NCBI RefSeq assembly: GCF_003316875.1
Contig: NZ_QMIL01000004.1
Coordinates: 124,001-188,000 of the forward strand
DNA from: Aliidiomarina celeris
GTDB lineage: Bacteria; Pseudomonadota; Gammaproteobacteria; Enterobacterales; Alteromonadaceae
Direction: 5' to 3'
DNA length: 64,000 bases
Below are positions 25,320 through 34,200 of the stretch, in pieces (the first letter of the stretch is position 1; each line of letters starts with the position of its first letter). A model generated the notes under the pieces. That model had not been told where the DNA came from. It searched no databases and saw only the letters and a list, made by a program, of their open reading frames with translations. A program made the translations under genes and the position numbers.

Positions 25320-26106
25320 TGTGGTTATTATTGAAGACGAGCCCTTAGCGCGGCAAAAGCTGGTGCGTATGTTACGTAACTTAGCCAGCGACATTAAGGT
25401 TGTGGCGGAGTTAGAGTCGGTAATGGCCGTGCGAACATGGCTGCAAAGCCGCGCGCACAATACACAGCGGCCCGACGTTATTTTTTCTGATATTGAGCTA
25501 CTCGACGGTAACGTGTTTGAGGCTTACCAAGACCTCACCCTGCCATGCCCAATTATATTCACTACAGCTTACGACGCCTATTTTTTACCGGCGTTTGAAA
25601 CTCACGGCATTGCGTACTTGTTGAAGCCCTATAGTGAAGAAAAACTGGCACAGGCTTGGCAGAAATTTACTCAGCTTACGCAAACCAATACGGTAAACCC
25701 GCTCGCTCAGCTGGAACAGTTGCTTACTGTTGCGCGTGTTCGGCAGGCAGAAGAAGAATGGCCGCAGCGTTTTGCCATTAAGCAGCAACAGCACACTTAT
25801 TTTCTTAATGTGGACCGTATTCATTATGTAAAAGCCGACGCGGGTTTGGTGATGGCATTCGACGAGAACAATCAGCGCCACTACTTACCTTTTACGAGCC
25901 TGCAGGCGGCAGAGAAAGCGTTGGACCCGAAGCGGTTTTTTCGGATTAATCGAAGTGAGCTCGTGTGTGGTGCAAGGGTAGAAAAGCTTGAGCGCTACAA
26001 CAAAAATACCTTGGCGCTGTATTTACCAAATGGTGTGCAATTAAAAACAAGCGAAAGCAGAACAGCTGAGTTTGGCCAGTGGATAGGTTTGGGGCGGCTA
26101 AGCTAG
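25312..26106 (+). CDS. LytTR-family response regulator
   Basis: 264 residues. The receiver domain has IIEDEPLARQKL at the N-terminus, the phospho-acceptor in PDVIFSDIELLDGN near residue 55, and LLKPYSEEKLAQA. A LytTR DNA-binding domain (residues ~150-255) includes HYVKADAGLVMAF and FFRINRSELV. I chose ATG at 25312 because translation coupling to the kinase places it there. LytTR regulators bind paired direct repeats. No target is evident here. A strong terminator follows. Confidence 0.9.
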   Translation: MYNVVIIEDEPLARQKLVRMLRNLASDIKVVAELESVMAVRTWLQSRAHNTQRPDVIFSDIELLDGNVFEAYQDLTLPCPIIFTTAYDAYFLPAFETHGIAYLLKPYSEEKLAQAWQKFTQLTQTNTVNPLAQLEQLLTVARVRQAEEEWPQRFAIKQQQHTYFLNVDRIHYVKADAGLVMAFDENNQRHYLPFTSLQAAEKALDPKRFFRINRSELVCGARVEKLERYNKNTLALYLPNGVQLKTSESRTAEFGQWIGLGRLS

Positions 26107-26120
26107 CGCCAACCCAATAG

Positions 26121-26149
26121 AAAAAGCCCCGCTTGAAGAGCGGGGCTTT
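26121..26149. terminator. Bidirectional intrinsic terminator
   Basis: A perfect 11-bp stem (AAAGCCCCGCT with AGCGGGGCTTT), a 5-base loop, an A-run on the left and Ts on the right. It sits between the convergent LytTR gene and the small secreted-protein gene and can serve both. Confidence 0.88.
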
Positions 26150-26153
26150 GGGC

Positions 26154-26588
26154 TTAAAGCTCTTGGTACATAACATTGAATTCGGTTTCAAAGCCGGCAT
26201 CGGTTTTACCCTCTACTTCAATACGGCCCGACTGCGACACTTCAACCTCTTCAATGGTGGCGAGCCCAGACTCGCGCGCAAGCGTCATCACCTGCTGTAA
26301 CTGTTCGTAGGTTAGGCCCCACGCCGACGAAATACGGCGCTCTCGTTGTTCCTTTAATACGCTGTTACCGCCAAACTCGGCTTCCACGTACCAATGCGTG
26401 TCGGTCCAGCCGTCCACTTCAATGCGGCCGTCGCGTTCAAACTCAACCTTGTGGAAATGCTTGAAACCAAACGCTTGAACCTGTGCCAAGTCGGTAGTGG
26501 GTGTATTGGCTTGTGCCACAAAAAAGGCAGCACTAGCGGTTAAGGTCGTTAAAGCAATAAGTGATGTGGTAAGTTTTACATGTTTCAT
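26154..26588 (-). CDS. Small exported protein with two GRIEV repeats
   Basis: 144 residues with a signal peptide ending near AQA (residues ~1-27). The mature part contains two related beta segments, GRIEVDGWTD and GRIEVEGKTD, each followed by a stretch rich in Glu and aromatic residues. These flank a helical LTYEQLQQVMTLARESGLAT. This is reminiscent of PepSY-like periplasmic folds, though I would not assign the family. It is divergent from the PepSY-regulator-kinase operon and probably under the same regulator. AAAGGAG precedes ATG. Confidence 0.7.
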   Translation of the reverse strand: MKHVKLTTSLIALTTLTASAAFFVAQANTPTTDLAQVQAFGFKHFHKVEFERDGRIEVDGWTDTHWYVEAEFGGNSVLKEQRERRISSAWGLTYEQLQQVMTLARESGLATIEEVEVSQSGRIEVEGKTDAGFETEFNVMYQEL

Positions 26589-26687
26589 CTTACGTCTCCT
26601 TTGTGGCTTCTTTCATGTTTTGCACAACGGCTTGTTGTGTATGGGGCCATACTAAGGGAGTAAACCTTGCAGCAAGATGAACGCCGT

Positions 26688-26707
26688 GTTCATGTTTCGT
26701 TCATGTT
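26688..26707. promoter_or_regulatory. 11-bp-phased direct repeat, likely OmpR-type regulator box
   Basis: GTTCATGTT occurs at 26688-26696 and again at 26699-26707, exactly one helical turn (11 bp) apart, 50 bases before the PepSY gene. A third TTCATGTTT is at 26612-26620 near the divergent gene. Tandem half-sites at 10-11 bp spacing are how OmpR/PhoB dimers bind, so the regulator encoded at 27128 is the natural candidate. Confidence 0.5.
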
Positions 26708-26756
26708 GAAAATGACACAATAGCGTGACCCTAAGCAGGAAACTCGAGGAAAAGGC

Positions 26757-27131
26757 ATGGCCCGACTGTTGAATTTGTTTTTGTGCACATTGCTGGCGTT
26801 GTTCGCGGTTACGAATACAGTAATGGCAGTGCCTGAGCGGGCCCCTGCAGCGCCGGCCAACAATGACCATCGTGCCATTTACCAGCTGGTGCAACAGGGC
26901 CAAATAGTGCCACTTGAAGACATTCTCAAAGTGCTCGAGAAAGCGTTCTACGGCGACATTATTGAAATTGAACTTGAACGCGACGATGGCGTGTACATTT
27001 ATGAAATTGAAATGCTGGGTCCAAACGGCCAAAAAGTAGAGTTTGAATTTTTAGCCAGTAGCGGTGAACTGCTCGAAATGGAAGGAAAGCGGGTGCATGA
27101 AATGCGCAAGCCGGGGGTGAAATTTCCATGA
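26757..27131 (+). CDS. PepSY-domain exported protein
   Basis: 124 residues: a signal peptide (~1-24, ending VMA), then a PepSY domain (YQLVQQGQIVPLEDILKVLE, then IIEIELERDDG, VYIYEIEML, VEFEFLASSGELLEMEG). PepSY proteins placed before an OmpR-type regulator and its kinase are common in gammaproteobacteria. They often act as targets or modulators of the sensor, for example in metal or cation sensing. The stop overlaps the regulator's start (ATGA), so the three genes form one operon. Confidence 0.87.
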   Translation: MARLLNLFLCTLLALFAVTNTVMAVPERAPAAPANNDHRAIYQLVQQGQIVPLEDILKVLEKAFYGDIIEIELERDDGVYIYEIEMLGPNGQKVEFEFLASSGELLEMEGKRVHEMRKPGVKFP

Positions 27132-27823
27132 AAATATTGTTAGTGGAAGACGATAAAGCCCTTTCAGCGCGCATTCAAAAGCTACTTGAAAATGAGGGTT
27201 TTCGCGTAGACAGTGCAGAAAAAGGCAGCGACGCTGACTTTCTATTAAGTACGGAAAGTTACGATGCTATGGTACTCGACCTTGGCTTGCCCGACGGCTC
27301 AGGCGTGGAATGGTTGCAGCGTTGGCGACGCAACCAAATTGAAGTGGTTACGCTCATACTTACCGCGCGCGACAGTTGGGGTGACAAAGCCGCTGGTTTT
27401 AATGCGGGTGCCGACGACTATGTTACCAAGCCCTTTGAACCCGCCGAGTTAGTGTTTCGGTTAAAAGCCTTGATCCGCAGAGCAAAAGGCCATGCGCACC
27501 CAGAAATTCAAATTGGCGAACTGCAACTAAATACCCATACCCAACAAGTATATTTAGCGGGCCTCGCTATTAAACTTACCGCTCAAGAGCTGCGCCTATT
27601 GAGCTATTTAATGCACGCGGCGCCGGCGGTAGTGTCGCGCATAGAGCTTTCAGAGCATGTGTACGACCGCGACCAAGAGCCCGACTCGAATGTGATAGAC
27701 GTACAAATTAGCCGCCTGCGGAAAAAATTAGGAGGGAGCTACATTGTAACTGAGCGGGGGCATGGCTACCGCGTTTGTGAGCCGGAGCCCGCTAGCGGAA
27801 AAAGAGTAACGGATGAAGAATAA
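27128..27823 (+). CDS. OmpR/PhoP-family response regulator
   Basis: 231 residues. The receiver domain has LLVEDDKALSARI, the phospho-acceptor in MVLDLGLPDGSG near residue 51, and TKPFEPAELVFRLKAL near 101. The C-terminal winged helix has ELRLLSYLMHAAP, then VIDVQISRLRKKLG and TERGHGYRV. Start and end are coupled: it overlaps the PepSY gene by 4 bases, and the kinase starts 3 bases after its stop. It probably binds the GTTCATGTT repeats upstream. Confidence 0.92.
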   Translation: MKILLVEDDKALSARIQKLLENEGFRVDSAEKGSDADFLLSTESYDAMVLDLGLPDGSGVEWLQRWRRNQIEVVTLILTARDSWGDKAAGFNAGADDYVTKPFEPAELVFRLKALIRRAKGHAHPEIQIGELQLNTHTQQVYLAGLAIKLTAQELRLLSYLMHAAPAVVSRIELSEHVYDRDQEPDSNVIDVQISRLRKKLGGSYIVTERGHGYRVCEPEPASGKRVTDEE

Positions 27824-27826
27824 CGT

Positions 27827-29137
27827 ATGAACATAACGCGGCGTACGTTAATTCTCGGTGCACTTTTTACCGGCGTTATTTTGCCGATATTTGCATGGTT
27901 AATGAGCTATGCATTCAGCCAAACTGTGCAGCAGAACTTCGACGACAGGCTGCGCGTGTGGCTTAATGTAATTGCCGCTGAACTTGAAGTAGATGCAACA
28001 GGCAACTTAATACCGCTAGAGTCACTGGGTGATCGGCGTTTTGAACGCATTTATTCAGGTTGGTATTGGCAGTTAGCCACCGACACGGAAATTCTCTATG
28101 TGTCGCGGTCGCTCTGGGATCAGCGGTTATTTCAGAGCCTCGACGGCACGCGCGGAAATTTGATTTTGCGCGATGGTGTTGGCCCCCAGGAGCAGCAGCT
28201 CAGAGTGGCAGAACGCGACATTATTTTACCGAATTTTTCTGAGCCCGTGCATATAATGGTTGCTGGCGACGCTAGTGAAATAGCGGAGCAAGTACGCGCA
28301 TTTCAACAGCTATTGTGGGCAGGCATTGGAATAATTGCGTTGCTGTTAGTGGTGCTTTCTACCTTACAATTACGTTGGAGTTTGGCGCCGCTGCGGAAAA
28401 TGCGTAAAGACCTGCAACGCTTAAAGGCGGGCCAGCAGCGGCGTTTACAACGTACTTTCCCTAGTGAACTGCAAGGTGTGGCTGAAGCGCTAAACGACGT
28501 GCTGGCGCGCGACGAGAGCCTAGTGCAAAAAAGCCAGGAAACCGCAGCCAACCTCGCGCACAGTTTAAAAACCCCCTTAGCAGTAATGCGTGCGGGTTTG
28601 CCCGATCTTCCCGAAGCCACCGCGCAGGAGTGGCGTGATCAGCTCCAACGCGTTGAAAATACCATTCAGTATCATTTGTCGTATGCCGCTCACCTTGGTG
28701 CAGCAAAATTCTCGGGGCGTATTGCGGTAAACGATGAGCTAGCCCCCTTGGTTACCATGTTTACCAAGCTAGCAGAGGCTGAAGGTAAGCAGCTGGAATA
28801 CAAGGGTGCTCCGTTGCAGTGGGCGATGGCGAAAAACGACTTGCAGCAAGTGTTTGGCAACCTTGTTGAGAATGCATTGAAGTTCGCACACCAGCGTATT
28901 GTTATTGGTTTGGTTGTTGAACAGAATGCTCTGGTAGTAGAAGACGATGGCCCTGGCATTGCCGAGCACGACTACGCCAACGTGCTGGCGCGAGGCGGCC
29001 GTGCCGATGAGCAAAAAGACGGCCAAGGATTAGGGTTAACCATGGTGGCGGATATTGCCACGCATTATGGTGCGCGTCTTGAGCTTGGGCGTTCAGCTTT
29101 GGGCGGACTGAAGGTCTCGTTTCGCTTGGTAGAGTAG
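27827..29137 (+). CDS. PhoQ-like membrane sensor histidine kinase
   Basis: 436 residues. Helix 1 is at ~10-30 and helix 2 at ~160-180, bracketing a ~125-residue periplasmic sensor. A HAMP-like linker leads to the H-box NLAHSLKTPLAVMRAGL (His near residue 246). The ATPase site has GNLVENALKFA, VVEDDGPGI, GLGLTMVADIATHYG and a final beta strand. It pairs with the regulator just upstream. The 3' end overlaps the convergent cyclase gene by 45 bases. Confidence 0.9.
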   Translation: MNITRRTLILGALFTGVILPIFAWLMSYAFSQTVQQNFDDRLRVWLNVIAAELEVDATGNLIPLESLGDRRFERIYSGWYWQLATDTEILYVSRSLWDQRLFQSLDGTRGNLILRDGVGPQEQQLRVAERDIILPNFSEPVHIMVAGDASEIAEQVRAFQQLLWAGIGIIALLLVVLSTLQLRWSLAPLRKMRKDLQRLKAGQQRRLQRTFPSELQGVAEALNDVLARDESLVQKSQETAANLAHSLKTPLAVMRAGLPDLPEATAQEWRDQLQRVENTIQYHLSYAAHLGAAKFSGRIAVNDELAPLVTMFTKLAEAEGKQLEYKGAPLQWAMAKNDLQQVFGNLVENALKFAHQRIVIGLVVEQNALVVEDDGPGIAEHDYANVLARGGRADEQKDGQGLGLTMVADIATHYGARLELGRSALGGLKVSFRLVE

Positions 29138-30220
29138 GGTGTCGGCTTCACGCATAAGATTCTGAATAGTCGTTCCTTTTTGGGTGGCGCACACACCGCA
29201 ACTAAAGGTTAAGGGCTCGCCCATAATCAAGTGAGCCTGCTCGGCGAAGGTTGTGCGCAAACGTGCAAGAATAACGTTGTGGTCGGGGCTGGTGTTGTGC
29301 GGCAGAATCAGCCCAAATTCTTCACCGCCTAACCGACCTGCAATGGCGTTATGTTTGTTTTCTATTTTTCCCAGTAGTTGCCCAAACACCCGTAAAATGT
29401 CATCGCCGGTGGCATGACCAAAGCGATCATTCACTGACTTAAATTTGTCGAGATCGAAAAAATAGAGAGCAAACGAACGACCAGACCGCAGCTCTCGCTC
29501 GGCAAGGCTCTCAAAATGCTGGCGATTATGTACACCCGTGAGGTAGTCGAAGTTGGCACGTTGCTGTAATTTTGCGTCGGAACGTTCCTTTAAAAAGCCA
29601 ATGAATCCAATACCATTGCCTAAGCCGCTGATAAAAGTAGTAAACATAAAAAGCTGATTGGTAAAGAATGTTTGCGTAATAATGTAGTATGGATTGTCCA
29701 TGGCTGCAGTGCCACGCACCAAACACAGCAGCGTAATGGTAGCGTTCACCACGAACAAAACCACGGGGAAAACACTCCCCTGATGCTGTTTGCTTAAGGA
29801 GTAAAGGGCAATCACATTCATAAAAAGCGGCACCACTAATAAAAAGGAGGCCGTAATAATCATGGTGTTGTTTGGCCCAGGGGCACTATTCACATGCATA
29901 AAGGTAAACACGGCGCTGGACACAACAAACCCAATAAACAGGTAACTGGTTTTGATACTGCCTGCTGAAAGCTTGATATAAGCGCGTACTTCCGCCCAGC
30001 AACCTAACAGAATAAGAATGTTGGCCAGCAGCCGCAGGTCGTTTGAGCCATTCGACAAGGCCACCGCGTAAATAACAAAAGAAATGGCTTTAATAAAATG
30101 CGCTTGCGCCCAAAACTTACAGGCAGAGTGCGACTCTGGATTACGAACTTGCTGCCAACTGTATAGCGCAAAGGTGAGGTTGGTAATCCCTGTCAGTACA
30201 ATAATGGTAATAATGTCCAT
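29093..30220 (-). CDS. Membrane diguanylate cyclase (GGEEF) lacking the I-site
   Basis: 375 residues. About six membrane helices fill the first ~185 residues, with no recognised sensor family. A GGDEF domain then begins at FDYLTGVHNRQHFESL. The active site is RLGGEEFGLILP. The residues five places upstream are KHNA, not RxxD, so the usual product-inhibition site is absent. The C-terminal 45 bases overlap the histidine kinase gene on the other strand, an unusually long antiparallel coding overlap. Confidence 0.88.
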   Translation of the reverse strand: MDIITIIVLTGITNLTFALYSWQQVRNPESHSACKFWAQAHFIKAISFVIYAVALSNGSNDLRLLANILILLGCWAEVRAYIKLSAGSIKTSYLFIGFVVSSAVFTFMHVNSAPGPNNTMIITASFLLVVPLFMNVIALYSLSKQHQGSVFPVVLFVVNATITLLCLVRGTAAMDNPYYIITQTFFTNQLFMFTTFISGLGNGIGFIGFLKERSDAKLQQRANFDYLTGVHNRQHFESLAERELRSGRSFALYFFDLDKFKSVNDRFGHATGDDILRVFGQLLGKIENKHNAIAGRLGGEEFGLILPHNTSPDHNVILARLRTTFAEQAHLIMGEPLTFSCGVCATQKGTTIQNLMREADTLLYQAKRDLQSAQS

Positions 30221-30325
30221 GCGCGCCCAGCAAGCTTTGTTGTTATTGTTTTCAATGCTAAGGCAAACTTTAGGGCGTTACACGCCCTGTGGCAAGTTCA
30301 TTTTGAAGGCAGTTAGAGGATTGTA

Positions 30326-30772
30326 ATGAATATTTGGGTTGACGCAGACGCTTGCCCAAGCGTTATAAAAGACATTCTGTTTCGTGCCGCTGAGCGCAAG
30401 CAAATTCCGCTGATATTGGTGGCGAATCAGCGCCTTCGGGTACCACCGTCTAAGTATATTCAAAGCCTGCAAGTGGCCAGTGGCTTTGACGTGGCCGACA
30501 ACGAAATTGTAAAACGTTGTGAACCCGGCGACTTAGTGATCACCGCCGACATTCCTTTAGCCGCCGATGTAATCGCCAAAGGTGGCGCTGCCTTGAGCCC
30601 TCGTGGTGAGTTGTTCACAACACAGAACATTGGCGAACGCCTGAATATTCGAGATTTCATGGATACGATGCGCAGCAGCGGCGAACACACAGGCGGTCCA
30701 CCCCCACTGCATCAGCGGGATCGAATGGCATTTGCTAACGCGCTCGACTCCTTTCTTGCGCGTGTAAATTAA
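30326..30772 (+). CDS. YaiI/YqxD family protein (DUF188)
   Basis: 148 residues. The opening [20 protein letters not shown], then [14 protein letters not shown] and [19 protein letters not shown], are signatures of this conserved family. It has a PIN-like fold and conserved acidic residues, so a nuclease role has been proposed, but its function is not established. It is monocistronic, and its stop is 9 bases from the convergent porin stop. Confidence 0.92.
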   Translation: MNIWVDADACPSVIKDILFRAAERKQIPLILVANQRLRVPPSKYIQSLQVASGFDVADNEIVKRCEPGDLVITADIPLAADVIAKGGAALSPRGELFTTQNIGERLNIRDFMDTMRSSGEHTGGPPPLHQRDRMAFANALDSFLARVN

Positions 30773-30781
30773 AGAGTATGT

Positions 30782-31807
30782 TTAAAAAACAATTTGTGAC
30801 CAAATGCCAAACTCATTGTTAATTGCACGGCTTGCGTTATTGCTGTTATTCACATGCTTAAGTACCGCTGAGAACCGTAGTTTAGGGTTGTAACGCCATT
30901 CAAGCGCCGCCGAGTAGTATTCAATTTCACGCGTGCTGTCGAGCCGGCGGCTTGGGGTGGTGAGGTCATGGCGCAGTGCAATGGCGTAATTGGCATTGAG
31001 TTGATACGAACCCCACAGTGAATAGCCGCTGGCGGCGTCTTCGGTGGGCAAGCTCACACGGCGCCAGTTGTTGGCGTAGAAATACTGGGCACCCGCTCGC
31101 CATTTACCTTGGTTATAAGTAATTGCGCTGTTCCAACGTTCGGCGGTATGTATTTTGGGGCGGTCGTCTTTGTCTTGGGTTAGGGTTCCGCGGTAGGCAC
31201 CTAGGTGTACACGTAAGCCCTCTAGAGGCTGCCAGTAAACGCGGCCTTCAAAGTCTACGCTATCGCCAAGCCGAGGCTTCTGAAAGCCACCTCCGGTAAT
31301 CGCTGCAACAGCGTAACCGAAGTCACCGGTCTCACCTTCCAAATGCACACCATAGTCGGCTGGAGCTCCGTGGCCTGCTCGTGGGAGTAGGCCAGGGTCG
31401 AGGTAGCGGTAACCGTTTAGCTGAGCAATGGGTAAAATCCACGGCGTGGGAGCGTTACCAATTCGCACGCGCATGGTGTCGCTAATTTTCTTTTGCACAT
31501 AAAAGTGGCGCAAAATGGGATCACTTGGGTCTTGATACCGTTGCCATTGAAAATCCGTGGTTACATGCATCGACCAGTCTGAACTGAACTGATGATTCAC
31601 ATTCAAAAAGAAGCGCTTTAAATCAACATTAAAGTTGTCGTTGCCATTGGCTGGCTCTTGTTGGCTTCCGTTTAAAAAGATCATGCCCGAAAATTCCGTG
31701 GTGCCAGGCTCTTGTGCATTGGCGCTTATGGAGAGCGCGCCAAAGCTCAGCACTGACACTGCCGCAATGGCAATAGCTCGAGGTCGTATTGAAAACAAGT
31801 TGTGCAT
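30782..31807 (-). CDS. Outer-membrane porin
   Basis: 341 residues: a signal peptide (~1-31, ending ANA), then a run of alternating aromatic beta strands, and the terminal Phe (IWSQIVF) expected of BAM-assembled barrels. The segment RFFLNVNHQFSSDWSMHVT and the final strands resemble porins of the phosphate-selective or generic Gram-negative type. Substrate cannot be assigned. AAAGGAG precedes ATG. It lies 61 bases downstream of the two cytochrome genes on the same strand, so it may be part of their transcript. Confidence 0.82.
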   Translation of the reverse strand: MHNLFSIRPRAIAIAAVSVLSFGALSISANAQEPGTTEFSGMIFLNGSQQEPANGNDNFNVDLKRFFLNVNHQFSSDWSMHVTTDFQWQRYQDPSDPILRHFYVQKKISDTMRVRIGNAPTPWILPIAQLNGYRYLDPGLLPRAGHGAPADYGVHLEGETGDFGYAVAAITGGGFQKPRLGDSVDFEGRVYWQPLEGLRVHLGAYRGTLTQDKDDRPKIHTAERWNSAITYNQGKWRAGAQYFYANNWRRVSLPTEDAASGYSLWGSYQLNANYAIALRHDLTTPSRRLDSTREIEYYSAALEWRYNPKLRFSAVLKHVNNSNNASRAINNEFGIWSQIVF

Positions 31808-31821
31808 TAAAGTCTCCTTTG

Positions 31822-31877
31822 CGTTCTTAGTAACGGGTTCTTAGTAACGCTTTCTCAGTAACGCATTCTCAGTAACG
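31822..31877. repeat. Four 14-bp tandem repeats
   Basis: AGTAACG recurs at 31829, 31843, 31857 and 31871, giving four 14-bp units (consensus TTCTYAGTAACGSV). The last unit contains the stop codon of the dihaem cytochrome gene. Recent slipped-strand expansion is the likely origin. It may set spacing or structure between that gene and the porin. Confidence 0.85.
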
Positions 31878-32771
31878 AGAATCCGGTGGATTCGGTACGC
31901 CAGGCCAGTCAAAAATTTTGTCTGGAAAATCGGGGCGTGGCTTCACGGTAAAATAGGCAGAAACGTCTACAGCGTCTTGCTCGCTCAACTCAATTTGGCC
32001 AAGCGGTGCGTGCAAACTTACGCCAAGCGGCATGTTGTGCTTCACAAAGGGGGCGGCACGAGAAAGACGCGCCATACCGGCACCAATGTTGAAGCTTTCA
32101 TCGCCCCAAAGCGCAGGGAATATGTAGTCGCCAAATTGGTCTTTCATGCCTTCACCGTTTTGCCCGTGACAGGCCGCACATTGTTGGCTGTAAATACGTT
32201 CACCGCGCACGGGGTCTGGCGTGTATTGGCCTACTTTGAAGTAGTCCATATTTTCAATGTTCACCCGTTGGCCCGGCTCAAGGTCTTTGGCGAGCCAAGC
32301 CATGTAGGCCTGCATAGCGTGCATTTCTGCGGAGTCGTCGGGTAAGGGCTCGCCATTCATGGAGCGGCGAAAACAACCATTTATACGCTGAGTGAGGTCG
32401 AGTACCGCCTGCGAGCGCGGCATAAATTTGGGGTAGTCGCCTACGGTATTAATGTAAGGTGCACCGAGTGGGCGTTTGCCTTGCGCCATGTGGCAGCTGT
32501 TGCAATTTAAGCCATTGCCCACGTTATCGGGCAGCAACCGCGAGGTTTCATTAAGCAAGCGCATACCGTAAATAATGTCCTCGGCATTTTCTTCGCTCAA
32601 AATATCGCGAGCCAGCGGAGCACGATATTCACCCACCACCTCACCGTCGGCGTTCACGACCTCAAGTGCTGGTGTAGGTGGTGCGTCGTAGAAGGAGTTC
32701 GAATACATCGCCCATGCGGCCGAAGCAGAGCCTGCAATAAGTAAAACAACTGAAATAAATCCCTTATTCAT
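31869..32771 (-). CDS. tsdA: TsdA-like dihaem cytochrome c (thiosulfate dehydrogenase family)
   Basis: 300 residues with an N-terminal export signal and two haem motifs (CNSCH and CAACH). The segment RINGCFRRSMNGEPLP carries the Cys that is the unusual haem-1 axial ligand of TsdA. FPALWGDESFNIGAGMARL, HNMPLG and the RPDFP ending also match. TsdA joins two thiosulfate molecules to tetrathionate, or runs in reverse in some bacteria. I chose ATG at 32771: AGGAGG precedes it and it overlaps the upstream cytochrome's stop by 8 bases. The trihaem protein is the likely redox partner. Confidence 0.82.
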   Translation of the reverse strand: MNKGFISVVLLIAGSASAAWAMYSNSFYDAPPTPALEVVNADGEVVGEYRAPLARDILSEENAEDIIYGMRLLNETSRLLPDNVGNGLNCNSCHMAQGKRPLGAPYINTVGDYPKFMPRSQAVLDLTQRINGCFRRSMNGEPLPDDSAEMHAMQAYMAWLAKDLEPGQRVNIENMDYFKVGQYTPDPVRGERIYSQQCAACHGQNGEGMKDQFGDYIFPALWGDESFNIGAGMARLSRAAPFVKHNMPLGVSLHAPLGQIELSEQDAVDVSAYFTVKPRPDFPDKIFDWPGVPNPPDSRY

Positions 32772-34125
32772 AATCGGCCTCCTGAGCCGGTGGAACAAAA
32801 TGCTGTGGCGCGTTATCCACAATTTTTCGCATGCGAGCAATATCGCGCGGCGTAATTTCACTGCCGTGGTTGCCCCAGCCATTTCGAATAAAGTTCAACA
32901 CATCGGCTAAATCTTGGTTACTTAAGTGGTAGAACCCTGGCATGGCAAATGCCATGGTGTCGTGCTCGGTATGCGGCATGCGGCCCCCAGCCATGGTGAC
33001 TTGAATCATTGAGCTGGGATCTTCGGCAAACACAATAGAATTTCCCGCTAAAGCGGGGAATACGCGTGGCGCTCCCATGCCGTCCATACGGTGGCAGGCG
33101 GCACACTCTTGCGCATAAATAATGGCGCCGGGGCTGTCGAAGTTACCATTTCGCAACTGTGCAGTAGTGGTGTCGGATTGCGGTTGCCAAGTGGCTTCGC
33201 GGCCGGGTTTGGGCGCAAGGCTTGATAAATAAGCGGCCATGGCTTCAAGGTCTGGAGCCGTGAAATATTGGGTACTGTGCTCAACCACTTCCGCCATGCT
33301 GCCAAAGGCAGCTGTAATATCTGTACGCCCCGTTCTCAGGAATTCTACAATGTCGGCGTTAGACCAAGTTTCCAAGCCAACACCTTCGTTGCGTAAACTC
33401 TTCGCGAACCAACCTTCAAGGACACTTCCGGCAAGAAAGTTGCCGCTGGTATCGTCATACAAAGCTTTTTCTTGAAAGCCAATACCACGCGGTGTATGGC
33501 ACGCACCGCAATGAGCAAGGCCTTCTACTAAATAAGCGCCGTGGTTTTCTTGCGCGGTGCGGTTCGGGTTAGGCTGGAACTCACGCGGTTGTGCATACAT
33601 TAGGTGCCATAACGAAACCGGCCAGCGCATAGAGGCCGGCCATGGAATGGTTGAAGCTTGGTTCGCTTGCTGCACTGGCTCCACGGCGGACATGAAATAG
33701 GCATACATGGCTTCAATTTCTTCGTCTTTGGCGATCATGTACGACACAAAGGGCATGGCAGGGTAAAGCGCAGTGTGGTCAGGGCGCACGCCGCGGCGAA
33801 CTGCGCGCTCAAAATCGGCATAGCTATAGTTGCCAATGCCTGTTGTTGGATCAGGCGTAATATTGGTGGAGTAAATGGCACCCAAAGGTGTTTGCATACC
33901 TAAGCCGCCAGCGAAAGGCTTGCCGCCCGGCGCGGTATGGCATGCCACACAGTCGGCTACCCGCGCGTAATATTCGCCCTTGGCAATGAGCGCTGGGTTG
34001 TGAATGTCGACCTGTGGTGGATTTTCCATCTTAGGAGCAAACCAATAGGGAACGGACTTGGCAAATGCAAAAATGAGCAGGAACCCAATCAAACCCATAG
34101 CAACGAGATATTTAACTGCTTTCAT
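32764..34125 (-). CDS. Membrane-anchored trihaem cytochrome c
   Basis: 453 residues with an N-terminal membrane anchor (~1-30) and three haem motifs, CVACH, CGACH and CAACH, in three cytochrome c domains. This layout matches the cytochrome subunit of membrane alcohol or gluconate dehydrogenases. Here no dehydrogenase flavo- or quinoprotein is adjacent. The coupled downstream gene is TsdA-like, so I infer that the trihaem protein passes its electrons to or from the respiratory chain. AAGG precedes ATG. An FNR-type box lies about 76 bp upstream. Confidence 0.85.
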   Translation of the reverse strand: MKAVKYLVAMGLIGFLLIFAFAKSVPYWFAPKMENPPQVDIHNPALIAKGEYYARVADCVACHTAPGGKPFAGGLGMQTPLGAIYSTNITPDPTTGIGNYSYADFERAVRRGVRPDHTALYPAMPFVSYMIAKDEEIEAMYAYFMSAVEPVQQANQASTIPWPASMRWPVSLWHLMYAQPREFQPNPNRTAQENHGAYLVEGLAHCGACHTPRGIGFQEKALYDDTSGNFLAGSVLEGWFAKSLRNEGVGLETWSNADIVEFLRTGRTDITAAFGSMAEVVEHSTQYFTAPDLEAMAAYLSSLAPKPGREATWQPQSDTTTAQLRNGNFDSPGAIIYAQECAACHRMDGMGAPRVFPALAGNSIVFAEDPSSMIQVTMAGGRMPHTEHDTMAFAMPGFYHLSNQDLADVLNFIRNGWGNHGSEITPRDIARMRKIVDNAPQHFVPPAQEADYE

Positions 34126-34200
34126 AGCGCCTTTCTTCCTTGGAGATTTCTTATAGTTTAGCAGTTTCTAATAAAGAATAGGCGCCTAACCCTAACGGGG

